From Pseudomonas sp. Fl4BN1 (GTDB lineage: Bacteria > Pseudomonadota > Gammaproteobacteria > Pseudomonadales > Pseudomonadaceae), in NCBI RefSeq assembly GCF_009908285.1, contig NZ_JAAARM010000047.1, positions 1 through 40,456 of the forward strand: a stretch of 40,456 nucleotides of DNA. The letters are read 5' to 3'. The stretch's first letter is position 1, and the number at the start of each line of letters is the position of its first letter. Position numbers and translations under genes: made by a program. The notes below the pieces were generated by a model, which was not told the DNA's origin, did not search any database, and worked only from the letters and a program-made list of their open reading frames with translations. Shown here in pieces: positions 1 to 7,678 of the stretch.

Positions 1-283
1 ACAGCGAGTCGGCGCCCTTGAGCTGGATGTCCTTGATCGCAAAGCAACGGCTGTCGGCCGGGGTGGTCGGCGCTGTGGGAGCGGCGCTCTTGCCGGGCAG
101 GTCCTTGAGTTCTTCGAGACGCCGCTGTTGGTCTTCCAGCAGACGGTTCTGCCGGTCGCGGATCAACTCCTGATCACCGGGATTATTAAAAGGGGCGGCA
201 AGGATGCTGCTTGGCACAATGCTCAAGCACAACAGGCAAGACAATACCTGACACAACCTCATCCCGAGGGTGGAGAGAGACAT
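1..283 (-). CDS. Two-partner secretion outer-membrane transporter TpsB (ShlB/FhaC/HecB family), N-terminal part
   Basis: The first 94 codons of a leftward gene are present; the rest lies beyond the window. I read a signal peptide (basic start, then a Leu/Cys-rich core ending near SSILAAP, about residue 29), a charged alpha-helix around residues 40-63 (RDRQNRLLEDQQRRLEELKD), a Pro/Thr/Ala linker, and CFAIKDIQLKGADSL, which matches the start of the first POTRA domain in ShlB/FhaC/HecB proteins. Members form a 16-stranded outer-membrane barrel that exports one large TpsA exoprotein (haemolysin, adhesin or CDI toxin). The partner TpsA gene is probably further left. The ATG at 283 has an AAGGA seven bases upstream. 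Family call firm, substrate unknown. Confidence 0.85.
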   Translation of the reverse strand, partial: MSLSTLGMRLCQVLSCLLCLSIVPSSILAAPFNNPGDQELIRDRQNRLLEDQQRRLEELKDLPGKSAAPTAPTTPADSRCFAIKDIQLKGADSL

Positions 284-328
284 ATTCGGTCCTTCGAAAG
301 GGCAGCAAGGGTCAAGACAAGGCGGGCG

Positions 329-357
329 ATGTTAATGTGCCACCATACTGACGTCAA
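329..357 (-). promoter_or_regulatory. Candidate sigma-70 promoter for the TpsB gene
   Basis: Read leftward, TTGACG (357-352) and TAACAT (334-329) are separated by 17 bases, giving 5/6 and 4/6 matches to the sigma-70 consensus and an untranslated leader of about 40 bases before the ATG at 283. The -35 box overlaps the palindrome TGACGTCA (349-356). This is prediction by eye only. Confidence 0.4.
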
Positions 358-424
358 ATAAACGCTGCACACCCCGAAAAACTGTCGTACCCCCAGAATC
401 CGGGCCCTGTAGTGGGTGCCGATA

Positions 425-802
425 CTAGATTTGCTCCGGTAACCGACACATCAGACGTTTCTGAATCTTTAGGAAAGGTTTCTTGGTAGCGGACTGTTGA
501 TCGGCCAGCACCGCGATGTCAGTGCAACTGTCGCCGACGTAGAGCGCCTCTGCGCTCAAGCGAAACTCATGCACCATGCGTTCGAAAAAAGCGCTGAACA
601 CCTCAGTCCTGTCCTGTCGACGCTCAGCCACTCCGGTCACCAGGAATGGCATCTGCTGCCAATCAGGACGCAGGTTCCTGATAGGCAACAGGGCTTTCAT
701 CAGGCTGAAGCAATGATCGACATCCAGAGAAAGCCTGAGCCGCCCGGCGGCGACAAGCGCCTTCAAGTCCTCACGCAACGCCTGATCAAAATAGTCACTC
801 AT
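425..802 (-). CDS. Hypothetical protein, 125 aa
   Basis: I do not recognise this protein. It begins MSDYFDQALREDLKALVAAG, lacks a signal peptide or membrane segment, and looks soluble and alpha/beta. The string YVGDSCTDIAVL near residue 90 resembles HAD motif IV, but the nucleophile motif DxDxT is absent, so I do not call it a phosphatase. Codon use is sensible for a gene but less GC-rich at third positions than the neighbours. The Shine-Dalgarno is weak (GTGGAAA about ten bases upstream). It lies upstream of the TpsB gene in the same direction, separated by about 140 bases that hold a promoter candidate, so any link with the secretion system is only positional. A 112-aa rightward ORF over the same bases (497-835) is less convincing. 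Confidence 0.6.
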   Translation of the reverse strand: MSDYFDQALREDLKALVAAGRLRLSLDVDHCFSLMKALLPIRNLRPDWQQMPFLVTGVAERRQDRTEVFSAFFERMVHEFRLSAEALYVGDSCTDIAVLADQQSATKKPFLKIQKRLMCRLPEQI

Positions 803-892
803 CGTCTATTTCCACTGAGCGGGTTCAAGACGTAACGCCCAACCAGTGTTCATCAGGCACAACCGGCGCGGTCTGCGGCACGCACAAGCCAT

Positions 893-922
893 AAAAAAGC
901 CCGGAGCAAGTCCGGGCTTTTT
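893..922 (-). terminator. Intrinsic terminator (bidirectional) after the DEAD-box helicase
   Basis: AAAAAGCCCGGA, loop GCAAG, TCCGGGCTTTTT forms a strong stem with A and T runs on both sides. It lies about 20 bases after the helicase stop codon, so it should end the leftward transcript, and it could work in either direction. Confidence 0.85.
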
Positions 923-942
923 GTTCGCATCAGGCTGCAGGC

Positions 943-2283
943 TTATTCAGCCGCCGGCGCCTCTGGCTTGCGGCGCTTGAGCGGCGCCATACCATCCTGG
1001 CTGACCAGGCTGTCGCTTTTCGGCCGGTTGGCGCTCTTGCGCTTGGTCGGTGTCTTGGCCACGGACTTTTTCTTGTCGCCCTTGGCGTCGGTCTTTTTCT
1101 TCTTCACGCCAACGGCCTTGCCGGACGCCTTGACCTTTTTCGGGCCACTGTAGGTGCCTTTGACTTCCTTGATGGTACGGCGCTCGAAGCTCTGCTTGAG
1201 GTAGCGCTCGATGCTCGACATCAGGTTCCAGTCGCCGTGGCAGATCAGCGAGATGGCCAGGCCGTCATTGCCGGCACGGCCGGTACGACCGATGCGGTGC
1301 ACGTACTCATCGCCGCTGCGCGGCATGTCGAAGTTGATCACCAGGTCCAGGCCGTCAACGTCCAGGCCACGGGCGGCCACGTCGGTGGCCACGAGGATCT
1401 TCACCCCGCCCTGCTTCAGGCGGTCGATGGCCAGCTTGCGGTCCTTCTGGTCCTTTTCACCGTGCAGCACGAACGCCTTGTAGTCCTGGGCCACCAGGCG
1501 GCCGTAGATACGGTCAGCCATGGCCCGGGTGTTGGTGAAGACGATGGCCTTCTGGTAGGTCTCATTGGCCAGCAGCCAGTTGACGATCTGTTCTTTGTGC
1601 TGGTTATGGTCGGCGGTGATGATCTGCTGACGGGTAGTTTCGTTCAGCTGGCTGACGCTGTTGAGTTGCAGGTGCTCAGGGTTGTTGAGGACCTTGGCGA
1701 CCATCTCGCGCAAGCCGGAGCCACCGGTGGTGGCGGAGAACAGCATGGTCTGCTGGCGATTCGGGCATTCGTCCACCAGGCGCTGCACGTCTTCGGCAAA
1801 GCCCATGTCGAGCATGCGGTCGGCTTCGTCGAGCACCAGCACTTCGACTTCCTTGAGGTCGAGGTTGCCAGCGTTGAGTTGCTCGAGCATGCGGCCCGGG
1901 GTGCCGATGAGGATGTCCGGGACCTTGCGCAGCATGGCGGCCTGGACCTTGAAGTCTTCACCGCCGGTGATCAGGCCGGACTTGATGAAAGTGAACTGCG
2001 AGAAGCGCTCGACTTCCTTCAAGGTCTGCTGGGCCAGTTCCCGGGTCGGCAGCAGGATCAGGGTCTTGATGCTGACCCGGACCTTCGCCGGGCCGATCAG
2101 ACGATGGAGAATCGGCAGGATGAAGGCCGCGGTCTTGCCGCTGCCAGTCTGTGCCGTCACCCGCAGGTCACGCCCTTGTAGCGCGAGCGGAATAGCCGCT
2201 GCCTGCACCGGCGTCGGCTCGACAAATTTAAGCTCGGCCACGGCTTTGAGCAGGCGTTCGTGCAGGGCGAATTGGGAAAACAC
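943..2283 (-). CDS. DEAD-box ATP-dependent RNA helicase
   Basis: A 446-aa RNA helicase that unwinds short RNA duplexes, likely in ribosome assembly or mRNA turnover. The motifs are in order: Q motif ending PTPVQ near residue 27, Walker A AQTGSGKT at 44-51, PTREL near 80, TPGR near 128, DEAD at 152-155, SAT near 183, then ARGLD and HRIGRTGR in the second RecA domain. The last 60 or so residues are a Lys/Arg-rich, low-complexity tail that probably binds RNA. I chose the GTG at 2283 because GAGGT sits seven bases upstream and the family core starts there (FSQFALHERLL); the open frame continues to a TTG at 2364. It is closest to the SrmB/RhlE-like group, but I cannot name the orthologue. A terminator follows the stop. 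Confidence 0.93.
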   Translation of the reverse strand: MFSQFALHERLLKAVAELKFVEPTPVQAAAIPLALQGRDLRVTAQTGSGKTAAFILPILHRLIGPAKVRVSIKTLILLPTRELAQQTLKEVERFSQFTFIKSGLITGGEDFKVQAAMLRKVPDILIGTPGRMLEQLNAGNLDLKEVEVLVLDEADRMLDMGFAEDVQRLVDECPNRQQTMLFSATTGGSGLREMVAKVLNNPEHLQLNSVSQLNETTRQQIITADHNQHKEQIVNWLLANETYQKAIVFTNTRAMADRIYGRLVAQDYKAFVLHGEKDQKDRKLAIDRLKQGGVKILVATDVAARGLDVDGLDLVINFDMPRSGDEYVHRIGRTGRAGNDGLAISLICHGDWNLMSSIERYLKQSFERRTIKEVKGTYSGPKKVKASGKAVGVKKKKTDAKGDKKKSVAKTPTKRKSANRPKSDSLVSQDGMAPLKRRKPEAPAAE

Positions 2284-2476
2284 GGGTGCTACCTCGAAGA
2301 TATGCAAAAAAACAGCTGCATAGGGTAACGGTTTCGAGCGCGAAGGCCGAGTTTCTTTGTGCAAACGGTCGTAAAGAATTGGTTTTTTGTTAACCGATTT
2401 GTCCTTGACCGTAACTTTGCTGGGGTTAAATGCTCTAATCCATCCCTTGTGCCATATAGAAGAATCGATTTAGCCC

Positions 2477-3775
2477 ATGGATTTCAAACAGCTCTGGCTC
2501 AATACCCAGGATCTCTGGGGAGCACTCGATCAACACCCTCTCCTGCATGCCGGCATCGGCCTGACCCTGCTGCTGGTGGTCGCCCTGGTACTCGGACGGG
2601 TGGCACGCTACATCATCCTCCACGCCGTCAGGCTGCTGGGGCGCCAGCCGGCCCTGCACTGGCTCAATGACCTGCGCCACAACAAGGTGTTCCACCGCCT
2701 GGCGCAGATGACCCCGTCCCTGGTGATCCAGTTCGGCCTGCACCTGGTGCCGGAGTTAAGCAAGACCAGCATGCTGTTCCTCGGCAACCTGGCCATGGCC
2801 TTCACTATCCTGTTCCAGCTCCTGGCCCTGAGCGCCCTGCTCAATGCCCTGCTGGACATCTACGCGCGCACCGAGCACGCCCGCACCCGCTCGATCAAGG
2901 GCTACGTGCAACTGGCGAAAATGGTGCTGTACGTGTTTGGCGCGATCATCATTGTCGCCACCCTGATCGACCGCTCGCCGCTGTTGCTGCTGTCCGGGCT
3001 AGGCGCCATGTCGGCGGTGATCCTGTTGGTCTACAAGGACACCCTGCTGTCCTTCGTCGCCAGCGTGCAACTGACCAGCAACGACATGCTGCGGGTCGGC
3101 GACTGGATCGAGATGCCCCAGGTCGGCGCCGATGGCGACGTGGTGGACATCACCCTGCACACGGTCAAGGTGCAGAACTTCGACAAGACCATCGTCTCCA
3201 TCCCCACCTGGCGCCTGATGAGCGAATCGTTCAAGAACTGGCGCGGCATGCAGCAGTCCGGCGGTCGGCGGATCAAGCGCAGCCTGTACATCGATGCCAG
3301 CGGCGTGCGTTTTCTGCATGACGACGAAGAAGTACGCCTGAGCAAGGTGCGCCTGCTGACCGACTACATCGGCCGCAAGCAGGCCGAGCTGAAAAGCTGG
3401 AACGAAGCCCAGGGCAACGTCGCGGCGCTGTCGGCCAATCGCCGGCGCATGACCAACATCGGTACCTTCCGCGCCTATGCCCTGGCGTACTTGAAGAGCC
3501 ATCCGGAGATCCAGCCGAACATGACCTGCATGGTGCGCCAGATGCAGACCACGGCCCAGGGCATCCCGCTGGAGATCTACTGCTTTACCCGCACCACCGC
3601 GTGGGTGGATTACGAACGGATCCAGGGCGACATCTTCGATTACCTGCTGGCGGTGATGCCGGAGTTCGGCCTGAACCTCTACCAGCAGCCCAGCGGCACC
3701 GACCTGCGGGCTGGGATCCTGCCAGCCGTGCTCGGCGCCAGCCATATTCCGCAGGTGGAAAAGCACGCGCTCTGA
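2477..3775 (+). CDS. Mechanosensitive ion channel of the YbdG/MscM type
   Basis: A 432-aa inner-membrane protein. Hydrophobic helices occur near residues 24-52, 100-130, 150-172 and 175-195; the last is followed by the MscS-type pore and beta-domain sequence (LLLLSGLGAMSAVILLVYKD, then VGDWIEMPQVGADGDVVDI). The length and the long soluble C-terminal domain match YbdG of E. coli (415 aa), a low-conductance channel responding to osmotic down-shock, rather than the shorter MscS. It is divergent from the helicase gene. The ATG at 2477 is preceded by a poor Shine-Dalgarno (AGAAGA further upstream). A TTGACC at 2405 could be a -35 box, but no good -10 follows at normal spacing. Confidence 0.88.
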   Translation: MDFKQLWLNTQDLWGALDQHPLLHAGIGLTLLLVVALVLGRVARYIILHAVRLLGRQPALHWLNDLRHNKVFHRLAQMTPSLVIQFGLHLVPELSKTSMLFLGNLAMAFTILFQLLALSALLNALLDIYARTEHARTRSIKGYVQLAKMVLYVFGAIIIVATLIDRSPLLLLSGLGAMSAVILLVYKDTLLSFVASVQLTSNDMLRVGDWIEMPQVGADGDVVDITLHTVKVQNFDKTIVSIPTWRLMSESFKNWRGMQQSGGRRIKRSLYIDASGVRFLHDDEEVRLSKVRLLTDYIGRKQAELKSWNEAQGNVAALSANRRRMTNIGTFRAYALAYLKSHPEIQPNMTCMVRQMQTTAQGIPLEIYCFTRTTAWVDYERIQGDIFDYLLAVMPEFGLNLYQQPSGTDLRAGILPAVLGASHIPQVEKHAL

Positions 3776-3888
3776 GCCAGTCTTGCCATCCACACGGCCC
3801 GGCAGGGGCGCCTTGGCGCCTCGCGCCTGGTCCGTCAGCAGACGCTGACCGGATACGGACGCAGAACCCGAGGCGCTGCTGCCTCAAG

Positions 3889-5148
3889 TCACGCCTCTGT
3901 CACCGACGCGGCAACCGCAACCTCGGGCAGTGGGCGCGCGGCCATCAGGATGCACAGCACCGACAGCACTGCGCACAGCGCCCCCAGCATGATCGAGGCG
4001 GCGTAGCTTTGGTAAAGGTCAAACAGCAACCCGGCAATGCTCCCGCCAATCAGCGCCGCGCCCCCCACTGAAAGGTACAACGCCCCCAGGATCGCCCCCA
4101 GGTTGGCGGTGCCGAACCAATCGGCGGCCAGCGATGGGTAGAGAGAGATGCAACCGCCGTTGACCAGGCCGAAGCACAAGGCGAACAGCGCCAACGCAGC
4201 GAACCCATCGGCGCCGAGCCAAAAGAGATTGAGCAGCACCAGGACGAACGTCAGCGCCACCAGTAGACGCAGGGAACCGATGCGGTCACCCAGACTGCCG
4301 AGGAACAGGCGCCCGGCAACATTGCCGACACCAATCAACCCAATCAGCAAGTTGGCCTCGGAAACCGCAAGTCCAGCCTCCCGAGCGTAGGGATTGATGT
4401 GGACGACCGCCACAAACAGGCCGACCGAGCCGCAGAAAATCGCCACGAAGTACCACCAGAAACGTCCCGTGCACAGCGCTTGCGCCAAACCCATGCCAGT
4501 GGCGGCCGGTGGCGTTTCCTGACGACACGCCAGAGGTGCCTGCGTTTGCGCCTGCGGCTGCCCCTTGACCAGCCAGGCCCCGCCAAGACCGACGACGAAT
4601 ATCACCGCAGCAAAGATCTGCAGCGTGGTTTCCCAGGAAAAGTGCTCCATCAGCAGCCCCGCGGCCAAGGGTCCGATAAATGTCCCGACCCCGGTTCCGG
4701 CCAGGGCGATGCCCGAAGCCTGGCTGCGGTTCCTGACGAACCAGCGCTGCACCGCGGTCACGCTCGGCACATACACCAGTCCAACCCCGAGCCCCACCAG
4801 CACGCAAAAACTCAGCAGGAACAACCACAACGATCCGCCGGCCTGGCTACTGATGAAAAAACCCAGCGCCAACGAGAGGATGCCGGCGCCCACCACCCGC
4901 CGGGTCGATATGCGATCGGCCAGGGCACCGGCAAAGACTCCGACGGTGTAATAGATGAATGCGGTCAGTGAGAACACCGAGGCCACGGAAAAACGCCCGA
5001 CCTCGAAGTTGGTCTGGATGTGGGAGAAAAACGCGCCAAAGGAGTAGGCGGCGCCAAAGATCAAGGTCAACAGGACGTGGGTCGCGAACACCACATACCA
5101 GCCTGGAAATATCTGCTTTCTCATCACCACTCGCTCTCCCTGCTGCAT
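3889..5148 (-). CDS. MFS transporter, monocarboxylate/oxalate-formate-antiporter-like
   Basis: A 419-aa carrier with about 12 hydrophobic helices, beginning IFPGWYVVFATHVLLTLIFG and containing the MFS signature DRISTRRVVGAG between helices 2 and 3. The early helices (YSFGAFFSHIQ, then SLTAFIYYTVGVFAGALADR) resemble the monocarboxylate/OxlT branch, so a small organic acid is a reasonable but untested substrate. A second ATG at 5124 (MRKQIFPGWY) has a GGGAG upstream and may be the real start; the longer start at 5148 has AAGG nine bases upstream. The gene stands alone, with a palindromic operator candidate about 50 bases upstream. Confidence 0.85.
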   Translation of the reverse strand: MQQGERVVMRKQIFPGWYVVFATHVLLTLIFGAAYSFGAFFSHIQTNFEVGRFSVASVFSLTAFIYYTVGVFAGALADRISTRRVVGAGILSLALGFFISSQAGGSLWLFLLSFCVLVGLGVGLVYVPSVTAVQRWFVRNRSQASGIALAGTGVGTFIGPLAAGLLMEHFSWETTLQIFAAVIFVVGLGGAWLVKGQPQAQTQAPLACRQETPPAATGMGLAQALCTGRFWWYFVAIFCGSVGLFVAVVHINPYAREAGLAVSEANLLIGLIGVGNVAGRLFLGSLGDRIGSLRLLVALTFVLVLLNLFWLGADGFAALALFALCFGLVNGGCISLYPSLAADWFGTANLGAILGALYLSVGGAALIGGSIAGLLFDLYQSYAASIMLGALCAVLSVLCILMAARPLPEVAVAASVTEA

Positions 5149-5198
5149 GAGGCTGAACCTTGAAGTCGCCTGGGCTCGCCACGGCTATCACATAGACT

Positions 5199-5208
5199 TG
5201 TATATACA
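5199..5208 (-). promoter_or_regulatory. Operator candidate TGTATATACA upstream of the MFS gene
   Basis: A perfect 10-bp palindrome, TGTATATACA, extends to TTGTATATACAG and lies about 50 bases upstream of the MFS start. On the leftward strand, TTGCAT (5219-5214) could be a -35 box, which would place the palindrome in the promoter spacer, although the -10 is poor. FadR-type GntR repressors often bind TTGTATACAA-like sites, but no GntR gene is present here. Confidence 0.4.
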
Positions 5209-5313
5209 GATGAATGCAACTTTGCGGCCAAGCATTCCCTGCCAATCGCTCCGACTTCCGGGCAGCCCCTCGACATCCTCTAACTGCTTGTTGCCAAAGC
5301 AGAAAAAAACCGC

Positions 5314-5353
5314 AAAAAAAAGGACTCGCCGATTGTCGAGAATCGGTGAGTCC
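5314..5353 (-). terminator. Intrinsic terminator of the EamA gene
   Basis: On the leftward strand, a 13-bp stem with one mismatch (GGACTCACCGATT / AATCGGCGAGTCC), loop of six, is followed by eight T residues. It lies about 90 bases beyond the EamA stop codon at 5446. No gene lies between the stop and the hairpin. Confidence 0.85.
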
Positions 5354-5445
5354 TGGTTGATTGGCCACGCTGAGGCGTTTGGTAACGTCGTGCAGCCGCT
5401 ACACGGCAATCCCGGTGAACGGTGTGTGCGGGAGTCCGCCGACCT

Positions 5446-6312
5446 CTACCCCAAGGCTCCCGCCGACCGCCGATCCTGGCGGCTGATCCACACCGCCCCC
5501 AGAATGACCAAGCCGCCCAGCAACAGCCGCCCCAGCGCTTCATGCTGGTTCCAGATCAGCAGGTTGATCAGCAGCCCCACCGGCACATGCAGGTTGTTCA
5601 TCACTGCCAGGGTCGCGCCGCTCACCAAGCAGGCGCCCTTGTTCCACCAGTACAGACCCAAGGCCGTGGACACTAGCCCGAGAAACAGCAGTACACCCCA
5701 TTGCAGGGGGGCTTGCGGAAGGAAGTTGGCCTTGCCGAACAGCAGGAACGCCGGCAATACCACCAGCAACGCCCCCAGGTAGAAGTAGCCAAAACGCCGA
5801 TAATGCGGCAGGTCGCTGGGGTGCCGCGCCACCAGATGCCTGTACAGCACCTGCCCGGCGGCATAGGTGAAGTTGGCCAATTGCAGTAGCAAAAAACCCA
5901 TAAAGAAGTCTGGGCTGATGCGGTCATAACGAATCACCGCCGCCCCTGCCACCGCCACCAACGCGGCCAGCAAGCCCCAGGGATTGAAACGCCGGTTCAG
6001 GGCATCTTCGATCAGGGTCACGTGCAACGGCGTGAGAATGGTGAACAGCAGCACCTCCGGCACCGTCAGCACCCGAAAGCTCAGGTACAGGCAGACGTAG
6101 GTGATACCGAACTGCAGGGCGCCGATCAGCAACATGCCGCGCATGAACGCCGGTTCCACTCGGCGCCAGCGGGTCAGCGGAATGAACACCAGCCCGGCCA
6201 ACAGCACCCGCACCAATACGGCGAAGTAACTGTCGACGTGCCCGGCCAGGTATTCGCCGATCAGGCTGAAGGAAAACGCCTGGATCAGCGTGACAAAAAG
6301 TAGATAGCCCAT
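5446..6312 (-). CDS. EamA-family (DMT superfamily) transporter
   Basis: A 288-aa inner-membrane protein with ten hydrophobic helices arranged as two EamA repeats; the first begins MGYLLFVTLIQAFSFSLIG and the second near FMGFLLLQLANFTYAAGQVL. Such proteins usually export amino acids or other metabolites. The substrate cannot be read from sequence. The ATG at 6312 has GAGG seven bases upstream, and the extra codons up to 6420 are hydrophilic, not conserved-looking and overlap a terminator hairpin, so I exclude them. It is a single-gene unit between two intrinsic terminators. The phrase WWNKGACLVSGATLAVMNNLHVP in helix 9 suggests the carboxylate/amino-acid/amine branch. Confidence 0.85.
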   Translation of the reverse strand: MGYLLFVTLIQAFSFSLIGEYLAGHVDSYFAVLVRVLLAGLVFIPLTRWRRVEPAFMRGMLLIGALQFGITYVCLYLSFRVLTVPEVLLFTILTPLHVTLIEDALNRRFNPWGLLAALVAVAGAAVIRYDRISPDFFMGFLLLQLANFTYAAGQVLYRHLVARHPSDLPHYRRFGYFYLGALLVVLPAFLLFGKANFLPQAPLQWGVLLFLGLVSTALGLYWWNKGACLVSGATLAVMNNLHVPVGLLINLLIWNQHEALGRLLLGGLVILGAVWISRQDRRSAGALG

Positions 6313-6375
6313 GTTCGCCTCATCTTGAATGGCGGCGACGATAGCGGTTTTGCCCCAGGAGATGAAATCCCGGGC

Positions 6376-6412
6376 AAAAAAAAGCCCGATCTCGCTAGGC
6401 GTGCAATCGGGC
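6376..6412 (-). terminator. Intrinsic terminator downstream of azoR
   Basis: Leftward, GCCCGAT, a 15-base loop, ATCGGGC and a run of eight T residues form a typical terminator. It lies about 145 bases after the azoR stop; the sequence between (6413-6555) shows no gene. The long loop makes it somewhat weaker than the neighbouring terminators. Confidence 0.75.
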
Positions 6413-6555
6413 GGGGACACTGAAGGAGCAACCAGTGCAAAGGGAGGTTCGATGCGCGAACCGGCTTGAAGGGGGTGCGCAGGCGTTACTTGAACACTGG
6501 GCGATTATCTGGAGATTAACGGCAGCGCTTGCCCGCCAGACGGTCGCCTCGCGGC

Positions 6556-7155
6556 TCAGGCGACCTGGGACAGCTTGGCGTTGGCCTGATTCAGGCCCTT
6601 CTCGTGAAAGTCGCCCCCCAGGTTCATGCCCTCGGCATGGATGAACTCGACGTCATGGATGCCGATAAAGCCCATCACCTGGCGCAGGTAGGGTTCCTGA
6701 TGGTCCGCGGCGCTGCCAGCGTAGATGCCGCCCCGGGCAGTGAGCACGTAGGCGCGCTTGCCAGTGAGCAGGCCTTGCGGGCCCGTATCGGTGTACTTGA
6801 AGGTCACCCCGGCGCGCAGCACGTGGTCGAGCCAGGCTTTCAGGGTGCTGGGAATGGCGAAGTTGTACATCGGCGCGGCCATCACCAGCACGTCGGCGGC
6901 CAGCAGCTCTTCGGTCAGCTCGTTGGAGCGCTGCAGGGAATCCTGCTCGGCGGCGTTGCGCTGCTCGGCGGGCTTCATCCAGCCCCCCAGCAGGTTGGCG
7001 TCCAGGTGCGGCACCGGGTTGCGGGCCAGGTCACGGACGGTGATCGAGTCGCCAGGGTGAGCGGCTTGCCATTGCTGGGTAAAGGTCTGGGTCAACTGGC
7101 GGGAAACGGAATCTTGCTGACGGGCGCTGCTTTCAATGATCAGGACGCGGGACAT
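6556..7155 (-). CDS. azoR: FMN-dependent NADH-azoreductase
   Basis: A 199-aa cytoplasmic flavodoxin-fold enzyme that reduces quinones and azo compounds with NADH. Visible family features are the N-terminal strand and phosphate loop SRVLIIESSARQQDSVSR, the FMN-binding loop APMYNFAIPSTLKAWLDHVLRAG near residue 100, and the second loop TARGGIYAG near residue 145. The length equals the usual 200 aa. The ATG at 7155 has GGAGG nine bases upstream; the frame continues back to a TTG at 7254, but without support. It runs in the same direction as the small exported gene, 159 bases downstream of it, and a LysR gene lies just beyond; control by that regulator is likely but not shown. Confidence 0.92.
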   Translation of the reverse strand: MSRVLIIESSARQQDSVSRQLTQTFTQQWQAAHPGDSITVRDLARNPVPHLDANLLGGWMKPAEQRNAAEQDSLQRSNELTEELLAADVLVMAAPMYNFAIPSTLKAWLDHVLRAGVTFKYTDTGPQGLLTGKRAYVLTARGGIYAGSAADHQEPYLRQVMGFIGIHDVEFIHAEGMNLGGDFHEKGLNQANAKLSQVA

Positions 7156-7314
7156 GGGCTGAAGCCTCCATCGGGGTATGCGTAAGTCGATGGAGCGCAG
7201 ATTAAACAGAGTGATATCGATGAAAAAGCGCAAATAACTGCTATAACCAATCAATAAATTCGTTTATAAGCTGAGCCAGTTCCACCGTAATACGCCGCGC
7301 CGGCCCAGCTTCGA

Positions 7315-7629
7315 TCATTTGGCCTGGCAGCTCAACTCCAGGCGCAACCTGATGATCTTGCGATTGAACTTGGCGGTGACGTTCTTGCTCTTGCCCGCGG
7401 CGACTTCCACCTTGCGCGTGCGTGGCGCCTCGGGGCCGTTGCGAAACACTACCGAACACACCGCGTCGGTGTTGCCGAAGTTGTTCAGTTGAATGGAGCC
7501 GATATCCTCATCGGTGTCGTAGGCGGTGTAGTCGATGCTCGTGCCGTTGAGCTGTTTCTCGACATCGATGGGATAGGCCCAGGCGCTCAAGGGCAACAGA
7601 GCCAGCAACACACAACAGAACTTTCTCAT
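7315..7629 (-). CDS. Small exported protein of unknown function, 104 aa
   Basis: The protein starts MRKFCCVLLALLPLSAWAYP, a clear signal peptide with cleavage after AWA (about residue 18). The mature part is about 86 residues, with two cysteines (DAVCSVVFRN and LELSCQAK) that could form a disulfide, and a basic, beta-rich C-terminus. I recall homologues in Pseudomonas genomes, sometimes labelled 3-phosphoglycerate kinase; nothing in this sequence supports that name, since it is too small and exported. The ATG at 7629 is preceded by AAGGAG-like sequence (TAAGGAG at 7643-7637 read from the other strand as TTGGAGA...), and the start fits the signal peptide. It is divergent from the LysR gene with only 49 bases between them. 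Confidence 0.75.
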   Translation of the reverse strand: MRKFCCVLLALLPLSAWAYPIDVEKQLNGTSIDYTAYDTDEDIGSIQLNNFGNTDAVCSVVFRNGPEAPRTRKVEVAAGKSKNVTAKFNRKIIRLRLELSCQAK

Positions 7630-7678
7630 TCGGCAGTCTCCAATAAGGAGCGCCAGCTTAGGACAAGAGGAGCCCCTC

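Noticed and set aside
349..356. TGACGTCA as a CRE-like site
   Set aside because: CREB sites are eukaryotic; here the octamer simply overlaps the -35 box candidate.
425..802. HAD phosphatase from VGDSCTDI motif
   Set aside because: The DxDxT nucleophile motif is missing and the protein is short; a single motif is too little.
497..835. 112-aa rightward frame opposite the 125-aa gene
   Set aside because: Codon use and composition favour the leftward gene; no ribosome binding site precedes it.
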